From Thiothrix winogradskyi (GTDB lineage: Bacteria; Pseudomonadota; Gammaproteobacteria; Thiotrichales; Thiotrichaceae): 64,000 nt of DNA. A program made the translations under genes and the position numbers. The stretch is from positions 3,534,001 to 3,598,000 of the forward strand of contig NZ_CP091244.1 in NCBI RefSeq assembly GCF_021650935.1. Direction: 5' to 3'. The notes below the pieces were generated by a model. That model did no database searches. It was given only the letters and a program-made list of their open reading frames with translations, and was not told where the DNA came from. Shown here one piece after another: positions 8,088 through 14,594 of this stretch (positions are counted from its first letter, which is position 1; every line of letters begins with the position of its first letter).

Positions 8088-9224
8088 TTGATAGAAAAGC
8101 AAACCATCTCCAACATTTTTCTATTGCCAGTGCTTGGCTTGATTGCAGGCGTTGGTAGCGGTTTTTTGCTGTTGCATGATGGCACATTGCCCGTCTGGGT
8201 AACGATAGTACTGGCAATCTTGCTGGCGCTGGTCGCTTGGTGGCAAACCGGCTGCATCAACACACACCTCGTAGGAGCCAGCCCTGCTGGCGATTCCCTC
8301 GTAACAACGACCACCACAGCCGCTAGGGAATCGCCTGCAAGGCAGGCTCCTACGCGGACACGGTGTTGGAAATATTGGTTGGTGCGGTTGGGGGTGTTTT
8401 TATTGGCGGTGATGGTGGGAATTACCGGGCAAGTGGCGTGGTGGTGGGCGCAGGATGATCAACCTTGGTGGCGGTTGGGGTTTGTGCCGTTGCCGACGAT
8501 GGTGGAAATCCCGGCGGGTGAGTTTCAGATGGGCAGCGAAAACGGAGACAGTGATGAAAAACCTATCCATACCGTGACAATTAAGCAGCCGTTCCGCATG
8601 AGTCAGCATGAAATTACTTTTGCCGAATACGATTATTACGTTTGGCTGATGAAACAGAATGAGGTTGAATTCTCCGACGATAAGGTTGAATTCCCCGACG
8701 ATGAAAAGTGGGGACGTGATACCCGTCCGGTGATCAATGTGTCATGGGATGATGCACAAGGTTATGTGAATTGGCTATCGAAGGAAACCGGGGAAAGCTG
8801 CCGTTTACCAACGGAAGCGGAATGGGAATATGCCGCACGGGCGGGGACGACTACAGACTATTTTTGGGGGGATGATGTTGGCAAAAACAACGCCAATTGC
8901 GCTGATTGTGGTAGTGAGTGGGATCGCAAACAGACTGCTCCAGTAGGGAGTTTCAAACCCAATCAATGGGGCTTACAGGATATGCACGGCAATGTGTGGG
9001 AATGGACGCAAGACTGTTGGCATGACAATTACACTGATGCCCCCAAGGATAGCACGGCATGGGAAAGTAACGGCGACTGTGGTCGGCGTGTGGTTCGCGG
9101 GGGGGCGTGGTATTACTATTCAAGCGACCTGTACTCTTCCGGGCGTTTCGACCTTGAACGAGATTACCGTGACAGCATCATAGGTTTTCGTGTTGTTTGC
9201 GGTCTCCCATTACCTGTCCGCTGA
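8088..9224 (+). CDS. Membrane-anchored FGE/SUMF1-fold (C-type-lectin-like) protein with hypervariable C-terminus
   Basis: 378 residues. The start is TTG 8088, with GGCGGG upstream as a weak ribosome site. Membrane helices lie near residues 10-28, 40-55 and 90-112. The FGE-sulfatase/SUMF1 fold runs from ~135 to the end (EIPAGEFQMGS, ITFAEYDYY, PVINVSWDDAQGYVNWLS, RLPTEAEWEYAARAG, NVWEWTQDCW, GFRVV). The cysteine pair used by true formylglycine-generating enzymes is absent from the RGG...GFR segment, so a binding rather than catalytic role is likely. Residues 62-88 are encoded by an in-frame REP pair, and 8661-8702 is a tandem 21-bp duplication. Codons 9111-9182 differ strongly from the paralogue at 10084-11397 while both flanks are identical, as in DGR variable regions. 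Probably a diversified surface or periplasmic sensor. Confidence 0.8.
   Translation: MIEKQTISNIFLLPVLGLIAGVGSGFLLLHDGTLPVWVTIVLAILLALVAWWQTGCINTHLVGASPAGDSLVTTTTTAARESPARQAPTRTRCWKYWLVRLGVFLLAVMVGITGQVAWWWAQDDQPWWRLGFVPLPTMVEIPAGEFQMGSENGDSDEKPIHTVTIKQPFRMSQHEITFAEYDYYVWLMKQNEVEFSDDKVEFPDDEKWGRDTRPVINVSWDDAQGYVNWLSKETGESCRLPTEAEWEYAARAGTTTDYFWGDDVGKNNANCADCGSEWDRKQTAPVGSFKPNQWGLQDMHGNVWEWTQDCWHDNYTDAPKDSTAWESNGDCGRRVVRGGAWYYYSSDLYSSGRFDLERDYRDSIIGFRVVCGLPLPVR
8271..8353. repeat. REP pair (family 1) in frame inside the FGE gene
   Basis: Two inverted arms, 8271-8299 (begins GTAGGAGCCAGC) and 8326-8353 (ends GCAGGCTCCTAC), surround a 26-bp spacer. The arms are translated as VGASPAGDS and ESPARQAPT. 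The reading frame stays open through the element. Confidence 0.9.
8661..8702 (+). repeat. Tandem 21-bp duplication in coding sequence
   Basis: 8661-8681 and 8682-8702 differ at two positions and encode EVEFSDD and KVEFPDD. It adds seven residues to a loop of the FGE domain that is absent from the paralogue. Confidence 0.8.
9111..9182 (+). other. Candidate DGR variable region of FGE gene 1
   Basis: These 24 codons lie between TGG (end of GGAW) and GGT TTT CGT (GFR). Compared with 10126-10197 (minus), 15 of 24 residues differ, while the flanks on both sides are identical in nucleotide sequence. Eleven of the 15 differing codons here end in a pyrimidine, as expected if the template codons are AAY and adenines are mutagenised. 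The flanks are the usual positions of the DGR variable-region boundary and the initiation-of-mutagenic-homing site. No template repeat is visible in the window. Confidence 0.6.
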
Positions 9225-9235
9225 ACCACGGATGC

Positions 9236-9312
9236 GGGAATCGCGAGCATGGCTCGCTCCTACGATTGTGTTAAGAATGCATCCCCGTAGGAGCCTGCCA
9301 CGCAGGCGATTT
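9236..9312. repeat. REP pair left of the RAYT gene
   Basis: GGGAATCGCGAGCATGG... (arm 1), a 24-bp spacer and GTAGGAGCCTGCC... (arm 2). The whole element is nearly identical, in reverse orientation, to 10002-10079. It follows the FGE stop codon by about 10 bp. The rest of 9225-9447 holds no gene. Confidence 0.9.
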
Positions 9313-9447
9313 CTTCCCGCCGATGCCTTCCCGCGACGCATCCTCCCCATCCATCACAAATGACCGCCACCACTCACCCGAAAAATCTTGCTCCGCCTTG
9401 CTACCCTTCCTATTCTCACGTTTCAAATCCTTCATAAAAATACTGTC

Positions 9448-9912
9448 ATGCTAGAAGCCAGATACCATCAAGGTAACGCCCTGCGCAAAGGGCGTATCTC
9501 CATTCCCCAGCAAGTCTATTCGATTACGATTGTGACCCGTGAACGTGTCCCTGTGTTTGCGGAATGGCACGCCGCCCGTAGTCTGATTCAGGTATTGCGT
9601 GAACATGACATCAATGGGGATACGCAAACTTTATGTTTTGTAGTGATGCCGGATCATCTGCACTGGCTGATGCAGCTTGGCAACCGCAAAACCTTGTCGG
9701 CTACGGTACAAAGCGTGAAATCCCTCACCAGCAAATGTTGTGGCTGGTCGATTTGGCAACGCGGGTTTCATGATCGGGCAATTCGGCAAGGGGAAGACAT
9801 AACTACGGTGGCGCGTTATATCATCAATAATCCGGTGCGGGCGGGATTGGTGGAGAGTGTGCGGGAATATTCGCATTGGGATGCGGTCTGGGTGAAGGGG
9901 GATAAATCGTGA
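9448..9912 (+). CDS. REP-associated tyrosine transposase (RAYT, Y1/IS200-like)
   Basis: 154 residues from ATG 9448; an in-frame start further upstream (9388) is less likely because RAYTs usually begin with a short segment before the RKGRISIPQ-type motif. Contains PDHLHWL (HUH motif, residues ~68-74), in which the two histidines bind the metal, and ARYIINNPVRAGLV, whose tyrosine (~122) is the expected nucleophile. RAYT enzymes bind and cleave REP hairpins and are thought to have spread them. This gene sits exactly between two inverted copies of a REP pair (9236-9312 and 10002-10079), and REP units of the same type lie in several neighbouring genes. It looks intact. Confidence 0.9.
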   Translation: MLEARYHQGNALRKGRISIPQQVYSITIVTRERVPVFAEWHAARSLIQVLREHDINGDTQTLCFVVMPDHLHWLMQLGNRKTLSATVQSVKSLTSKCCGWSIWQRGFHDRAIRQGEDITTVARYIINNPVRAGLVESVREYSHWDAVWVKGDKS

Positions 9913-10001
9913 TGGTGGCGGATGGGATTGTTGGCGGGGATAATTTAGGATAATCGCCAGCGAGGAAAAGAGAGGGTGTCGAGGGAAGAAATCGTGGGAA
10001 G

Positions 10002-10079
10002 GCATCGCCTGCATGGCAGGCTCCTACGGGGATGCATTCTTAACACAATCGTAGGAGCGAGCCATGCTCGCGATTCCCC
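10002..10079. repeat. REP pair right of the RAYT gene
   Basis: ATCGCCTGCATGG... (arm), spacer, GTAGGAGCGAGCC... (arm). It is the inverted near-copy of 9236-9312, including the spacer (GATGCATTCTTAACACAATC against its complement). It begins about 5 bp beyond the stop of the second FGE gene. Confidence 0.9.
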
Positions 10080-10083
10080 CTTT

Positions 10084-11397
10084 TCAGCGCACAGGTAATG
10101 GGAGACCGCAAACAACACGAAAACCGAGAACGTCGTAACGGTAGTCGCGCGCGTTGTCGTAACGGTAGGACGAGCGCAGGAGGTTAGGACTGAGGTTCCA
10201 CGAACCCCCGCGAACCACACGCCGACCACAGTCGGCATTACTTTCCCATGCCGTGCCATCAGCAGGTGCATCAGCGTAATTGTCATGCCAACAGTCCTGC
10301 GTCCATTCCCACACATTGCCGTGCATATCCTGCAAGCCCCATTGGTTAGGCTTAAAACTCACCACCGGGGCAGTCTGTTTATTATCCCACTCACTGCCAC
10401 AACCATCACAATTGGCGTTGTTCTTGCCAATGTCATCACCCCAGAAATAATCCGTCGTCGTTCCCGCTCGTGCCGCATATTCCCATTCCGCTTCGGTCGG
10501 CAAACGGCAACTCAAGCCCTGCCCGTTGCTCTCAGACAACCATTTCACATAGCCTTGCGCATCATCCCACGACACATTGATCACCGGGCGGGTATCACGC
10601 CCCCATCCCTGATCATCCGGCTTTTCCTTGCCTTTTACGGCTGCCACATAAGCATCGTATTGGGCAAACGTGACCTCGGTGGCGCTCATCCAGAAGTCAT
10701 AACCGATATTGACCGTGTGAACTGGTTTTTCGTCATCAGCACCTGTAGCACTGCCCATCTGAAAACTGCCTTGCAGAACCGGCATCAGTTTCATACCCTG
10801 CGGCAATTCAAGGCTTTTCATGGCTGCGGCAAAGCCCATCAGGCGGGGTTCGCCTTTGATTTTAGCCTTGGCTTGCAAGCTATTAGGATCAAGCACCCCC
10901 GGCTTCGCCAACTTTTCCAATAATTCTTCCGGGCTCATGGCAAAGCGAGCAATGTGATCACCGTATTTCGGCGGCTGATGGTCATTTGGCATTACATACA
11001 ACCATTGCACACCGGGCAGCTTACCCCAGCCCTGCATCATTTCAGCCTGATGTTTACGCCAGTCCTCGCCCAGCAGCACCTGATCAGCCGTGCCATTATC
11101 CAGCAGCTTCGCCGCCAAACGCCGCGCATCCGCATCCGTCGCCGGATACCCAATCACCGCCACCGACAGCACAGGCCAACCCGCCACCGTAGGGCGTTCC
11201 GGCTTGCCATTTTCACCCGCCAACCACAACTCCACCCCATCCGCTGTCCCCCCCTTTGCAAAAGGGGGGTTAGGGGGGATTTCCCGCGCCAAGCGAGTCT
11301 CTTGCTGCCACTTTACCCAGACAATTTCATCATCGTGGGTTTCCTGCGGCACAATCCACCCGCCTTTGGTAGTCCCCAGCAACAAATCATCACCCAC
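10084..11397 (-). CDS. FGE/SUMF1-fold (C-type-lectin-like) protein, in frame with upstream vWA-like gene
   Basis: 437 residues if begun at GTG 11397. There is no convincing ribosome site, and the frame is continuous back to the TAA (11413-11415) of the upstream gene, separated from it by only five codons before the GTG. The N-terminal ~200 residues resemble no domain I recognise. The FGE/SUMF1 fold occupies ~205-437 (MPVLQGSFQMGS, VTFAQYDAY, INVSWDDAQGYVKWLS, RLPTEAEWEYAARAG, NVWEWTQDCW, GFRVV). The formylglycine-enzyme cysteine pair is absent. Residues ~38-50 (PPNPPFAKGG) come from a G/C-run palindrome. Codons 10126-10197 form the hypervariable segment. It is the last gene of the TIR/MoxR/vWA operon and probably its recognition or sensor part. 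Confidence 0.75.
   Translation of the reverse strand: MGDDLLLGTTKGGWIVPQETHDDEIVWVKWQQETRLAREIPPNPPFAKGGTADGVELWLAGENGKPERPTVAGWPVLSVAVIGYPATDADARRLAAKLLDNGTADQVLLGEDWRKHQAEMMQGWGKLPGVQWLYVMPNDHQPPKYGDHIARFAMSPEELLEKLAKPGVLDPNSLQAKAKIKGEPRLMGFAAAMKSLELPQGMKLMPVLQGSFQMGSATGADDEKPVHTVNIGYDFWMSATEVTFAQYDAYVAAVKGKEKPDDQGWGRDTRPVINVSWDDAQGYVKWLSESNGQGLSCRLPTEAEWEYAARAGTTTDYFWGDDIGKNNANCDGCGSEWDNKQTAPVVSFKPNQWGLQDMHGNVWEWTQDCWHDNYADAPADGTAWESNADCGRRVVRGGSWNLSPNLLRSSYRYDNARDYRYDVLGFRVVCGLPLPVR
10126..10197 (-). other. Candidate DGR variable region of FGE gene 2
   Basis: This is the counterpart of 9111-9182. The residues between GSW and GFR differ from gene 1 at 15 of 24 positions. Fourteen of the 15 differing codons here end in C or T (TAC, GAC, CTC, AAC, GTT and so on), matching an NNY pattern derived from AAY template codons. 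The identical downstream flank encodes GFRVVCGLPLPVR in both genes. Confidence 0.6.
11247..11282. repeat. G/C-run palindrome (family 2) in frame inside FGE gene 2
   Basis: CCCCCCTTTGCAAAAGGGGGG followed by TTAGGGGGGATT. On the minus strand it encodes IPPNPPFAKGG. Confidence 0.85.
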
Positions 11398-11412
11398 CCA
11401 CTGCTGGATTTT

Positions 11413-13602
11413 TTAGGACGGTTCGGCTGAATTCCATTGCGGTTTCACCTGCACAGCCACCGGCATCAACGCCCACACACTCCCCACGAATCCCGCCAAG
11501 GTCAGACCCGCCAGCACCCCCATCAAGATTCCAGTCGCCTTATCCAACCGCAACGGCAGATTCTGCGCCTTGCCCCCAAACCCCGCCGCCAACAACTGCT
11601 TACGGGTTGTTGCTGCCAAATCCCCCCAACGCAACGGCAAACGTATCCATTTATCCTTGACCGTTGACAATTCCGGCCAATCCAAACACCCATACGCCCC
11701 CAGCTTACGCTCCACTTCCTTACGCAAATCCGCATGGCTATGCAGGTCATAAAGCTGTTCGGCGGAAACCCTCACCCCAACCCCTCTCCCAGAGGTAGAG
11801 GGGCTTAAGAAAGAAACCACAGCATTATATTTTTCTTGCTCCCCCTCTACCTCTGGGAGAGGGGGCTGGGGGGTGAGGGTCTCCCACAACCCCAACAACG
11901 CCACATCCAACGCCAACAACCGCTGCCTTCTCGATTCCTTCCAGGGTCTTTCCGGTGTTTCCCGCGCCCCCAACTCCCGATCCATTTCCGCATAACGCCG
12001 CGACCAGAACGCCAATGCCCGTGCCACATCCGCATTTCCCGCCCGTGCCAATTGCGCCAATTCCTGCAACAAGCCGCGCCGCTCCTGGGTAAAGTCAAAC
12101 CCCGTGCCACTTTCCCGCGCATAACGTTTCAAACTGTGGTATTGCCAGGCACAATCCAACCGCAACGCTTCATGCAAAGCACGAATTTCAGCCTCCATCA
12201 ACGGGCGTTCCGGCAAAGCGCAAGCCAATGCCCAACGGTGCAATTCATCCAGCGGGCAGACATTCCCCGCCGTCTCACGCTGCCCACCCTGACGCGCCAA
12301 CCAGCCGGACACCTCCTGCGGTAACAGACATTCCAGCGCATACGGCTTGAACTGGCGGCACAATTCCCCCGGCTGCGGGCTGCAATCCACCATGCACAAA
12401 TTCGCCCAATGCCCCAACAAGTGCAAAGTAGCGTGCTTTTCATCGGCGTGCGCTGCTTCCATCTGCGCAAGGCTGGTTTGGTCACACAGCACCACCACCA
12501 GCGGCTGGTTTTCCGGGTATTCGTGCCGGGTTGACCACAGCACTTCCGCCTGCGGGCTAAGCACCCGTGCGGGCAAACCGTGGAAATAGCCACGCTGCAC
12601 AAAAATATTCACTGCCTGCAACGTGCCAGAGATTTCATCCGCCAGCCGCGATAAGTCAGGGTTAGTGCTGCTTTGATCCTGCCACAACCACACCTCACGT
12701 TCACGGCTGGCAGTACGGAAATGGATGCTGGGCAAGCCACTACGCGCGGTTTCTGCCACGCTGCGCTCGATGTCGAGGCGGTTGAGTGGTTGCTCACTCA
12801 GGTAATGGCTGATCCCCCACCCCATCTCGCGGCGTGCTTCACTGCCAAGCAAGTGGTAATCCGGCAATCCTTGTAACGGTGGCAGGTGAAACTTCCCTCG
12901 GTGGCGGATAAGCGGCGGTTGCGGCTGACGCACACGGGTACGCAACAACGCCTGATGCAGCAGCCACACCAAGCCGAGTCCTGCACCGAGCAGCAATGCC
13001 AGTGGCGGCAACATCCGCTCAAATGGGGAAATGGATTCCACCTTGGTGATCGTCGGACTCCACAGTTCAATGCTATCGACCAGCTTCAGATCACTGTCGG
13101 GCTTTTTCTCCGCTTTGGGAATATCAGCAAAGGGTTGCACTGCTGCCGATCTGGACTGGCTGATAACGGGCGGGGTTTTCTTACCTTCTGCATAAACCCA
13201 CCATAGCAAGAGCAGAACGATGATTGCCAAGATGCCCAAACCGATTGCCAGCACATTCAAGGGTTTACGGGGTTTCTTGGGGGCTGGGGTGTTAGAAGAA
13301 TCGCCAGCGGGGCTGGCTCCTACCGGGGAATCGGTCTTTGTAGGAGCCAGCCCCGCTGGCGATTCCCCCACCATTACCTCCCCGTCAAACGGAACCAAGG
13401 TTTCAAACAACCGCTCAATGCTACGCCGCTGACTATCATCTTTCGCCAACACCGTTTGCAGCAAACCCAGCAATGCCTCTCGTGACAAATTGGGCGCACG
13501 GCTAAACACCGCTTGCAGACGCTGTAATTCCGCCGCACCCACCGCGATGCCACGCAAGCGCATATGTTCCAGCAGAATGTCGAGACTGGGGGAATGCTGC
13601 AT
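11413..13602 (-). CDS. Membrane protein with vWA-like domain, partner of MoxR ATPase
   Basis: 729 residues. The N-terminal ~75 residues are helical. A linker encoded by a REP pair covers residues ~77-101. Membrane helices are near 117-138 and 195-218, with a third near 690-712. The middle has a vWA-like segment: EVWLWQDQSS (about 302-312) in the place of the MIDAS DxSxS, and LVVVLCDQTS near 372. Residues ~574-612 (LTPQPPLPEVEGE ... STSGRGVGVRV) come from a G/C-run palindrome pair. Its start overlaps the MoxR stop by one base. MoxR ATPases commonly act with vWA proteins, so a complex is likely. Its TAA (11413-11415) is followed in frame by the FGE ORF, so the two may once have been one protein of about 1170 residues. 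Confidence 0.7.
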   Translation of the reverse strand: MQHSPSLDILLEHMRLRGIAVGAAELQRLQAVFSRAPNLSREALLGLLQTVLAKDDSQRRSIERLFETLVPFDGEVMVGESPAGLAPTKTDSPVGASPAGDSSNTPAPKKPRKPLNVLAIGLGILAIIVLLLLWWVYAEGKKTPPVISQSRSAAVQPFADIPKAEKKPDSDLKLVDSIELWSPTITKVESISPFERMLPPLALLLGAGLGLVWLLHQALLRTRVRQPQPPLIRHRGKFHLPPLQGLPDYHLLGSEARREMGWGISHYLSEQPLNRLDIERSVAETARSGLPSIHFRTASREREVWLWQDQSSTNPDLSRLADEISGTLQAVNIFVQRGYFHGLPARVLSPQAEVLWSTRHEYPENQPLVVVLCDQTSLAQMEAAHADEKHATLHLLGHWANLCMVDCSPQPGELCRQFKPYALECLLPQEVSGWLARQGGQRETAGNVCPLDELHRWALACALPERPLMEAEIRALHEALRLDCAWQYHSLKRYARESGTGFDFTQERRGLLQELAQLARAGNADVARALAFWSRRYAEMDRELGARETPERPWKESRRQRLLALDVALLGLWETLTPQPPLPEVEGEQEKYNAVVSFLSPSTSGRGVGVRVSAEQLYDLHSHADLRKEVERKLGAYGCLDWPELSTVKDKWIRLPLRWGDLAATTRKQLLAAGFGGKAQNLPLRLDKATGILMGVLAGLTLAGFVGSVWALMPVAVQVKPQWNSAEPS
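11767..11880. repeat. Inverted pair of G/C-run palindromes (family 2) in the vWA-like gene
   Basis: CCTCACCCCAACCCCTCTCC... (11769-11801) and its inverted counterpart (11840-11880, ending GGGGTGAGGG) are separated by an AT-rich spacer. Translated in frame on the minus strand. Confidence 0.85.
13298..13369. repeat. REP pair (family 1) in frame inside the vWA-like gene
   Basis: GAATCGCCAGCGGGGCTGGC... (13298-13323) and GTAGGAGCCAGCCCCGCTGG... (13340-13369). Minus-strand translation gives ESPAGLAPT and VGASPAGDS, placed in the linker before the first membrane helix. Confidence 0.9.
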
Positions 13603-14594
13603 TAGCCTAGATGCCCATAATCCGTATGATCTTTAATCAAGCACATCAACGCAGGCAAGTCCTTCAATGCCACACTATCCGCCAACGCTGCCTTGCTTAC
13701 ACCTTGCGCCGATAGCACACTCAACCACAGCAACAGTTCCGCCGCCCCCGGTTTTTTACTCAAACGTGGGATGTCGCGAATTTCATTGAAACGCTTCAAG
13801 GCAGCTTCACGGGTATCAGGATGCAAGTGCGGAAACTGGCTTTGCCATGCAGTCATGATCTCCAACAACAAATCTTTGTCCAGCGCAATGTGATGCACCA
13901 TACAACGCCGCAAAAACGCATCCGGCAAACGCCGCTCCCCGTTACTGGTAATAATGATAATCGGCGGCGCACCCTTGCGACTGACATACTCACCCTTGTG
14001 GAACGGGTGCTCAAAGCGGCTCTGATCGAGTTCCTGCAACAAATCATTCGGAAAATCACGCGGTGCTTTGTCAATCTCATCAATCAGCAATACACATTCC
14101 GTCGTGCTGTCATACGCCTGCCACAACGCCCCCGGTTTCAAATACCGCTGCTGCGAACGCGGATCTATTTTTTCCGGTTCTCCCCCTGACAAGGGGGAGT
14201 TAGAGGGGGTTTCCCCCCCATGCCGCGCCACATACGCATCCCGCAAATACGCCACCGCATCAAAGTCATAACGCATATCCGCCGCCTGACTGTTGGAATG
14301 CACCTGATACGCAAACAGCGGAATCTTGAAAAACCGCTTAATAAACCACGCCACCTGTGTCTTGCCCGTCCCCGGTTCGCCAGTCAATAACAACGGCACT
14401 CGCGCCGCCAACGCCGCATTAATGGCAGTTAGCAACGCCGCCGAAGGTCGGAAACGTTCCGCCGACTTATCCAAATCGCGTTCATTGGCAATTGTTGCCG
14501 TCGCCGCCAACGCCTGCATTTTTCCCGGTAAATGTTCCGCATCGTGGCGTTGCCAGTCGCTGGGTTTATTGATGATGTGGAAAGCGTCATTCAT
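13602..14594 (-). CDS. MoxR-type AAA+ ATPase
   Basis: 330 residues. Walker A is LLTGEPGTGKT (near 66-76), Walker B is VLLIDEIDKA (near 165-174), sensor 1 is IIIITSN, and an arginine-finger region FLRRCMVHH follows. This layout is typical of MoxR/CbbQ-like AAA+ proteins, which remodel or activate partner proteins with vWA domains. Residues ~127-139 (ETPSNSPLSGGEP) are encoded by a family 2 palindrome lying in a loop between Walker A and Walker B. Its start overlaps the stop of the TIR gene by 4 nt and its stop overlaps the vWA-like start by 1 nt, so the three are translationally coupled. It probably gives the NTP-dependent control step of the putative conflict system. Confidence 0.85.
   Translation of the reverse strand: MNDAFHIINKPSDWQRHDAEHLPGKMQALAATATIANERDLDKSAERFRPSAALLTAINAALAARVPLLLTGEPGTGKTQVAWFIKRFFKIPLFAYQVHSNSQAADMRYDFDAVAYLRDAYVARHGGETPSNSPLSGGEPEKIDPRSQQRYLKPGALWQAYDSTTECVLLIDEIDKAPRDFPNDLLQELDQSRFEHPFHKGEYVSRKGAPPIIIITSNGERRLPDAFLRRCMVHHIALDKDLLLEIMTAWQSQFPHLHPDTREAALKRFNEIRDIPRLSKKPGAAELLLWLSVLSAQGVSKAALADSVALKDLPALMCLIKDHTDYGHLG
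14178..14213. repeat. G/C-run palindrome (family 2) in frame inside the MoxR gene
   Basis: TCTCCCCCTGACAAGGGGGAG followed by TTAGAGGGGGTTTCC. The minus-strand peptide is ETPSNSPLSGGE. The ATPase motifs on both sides stay intact. Confidence 0.85.

Noticed and set aside
8088..11397. FGE genes as true formylglycine-generating enzymes for sulfatases
   Set aside because: The active-site cysteine pair is absent in the RGG...GFR segment of both and no sulfatase gene is nearby.
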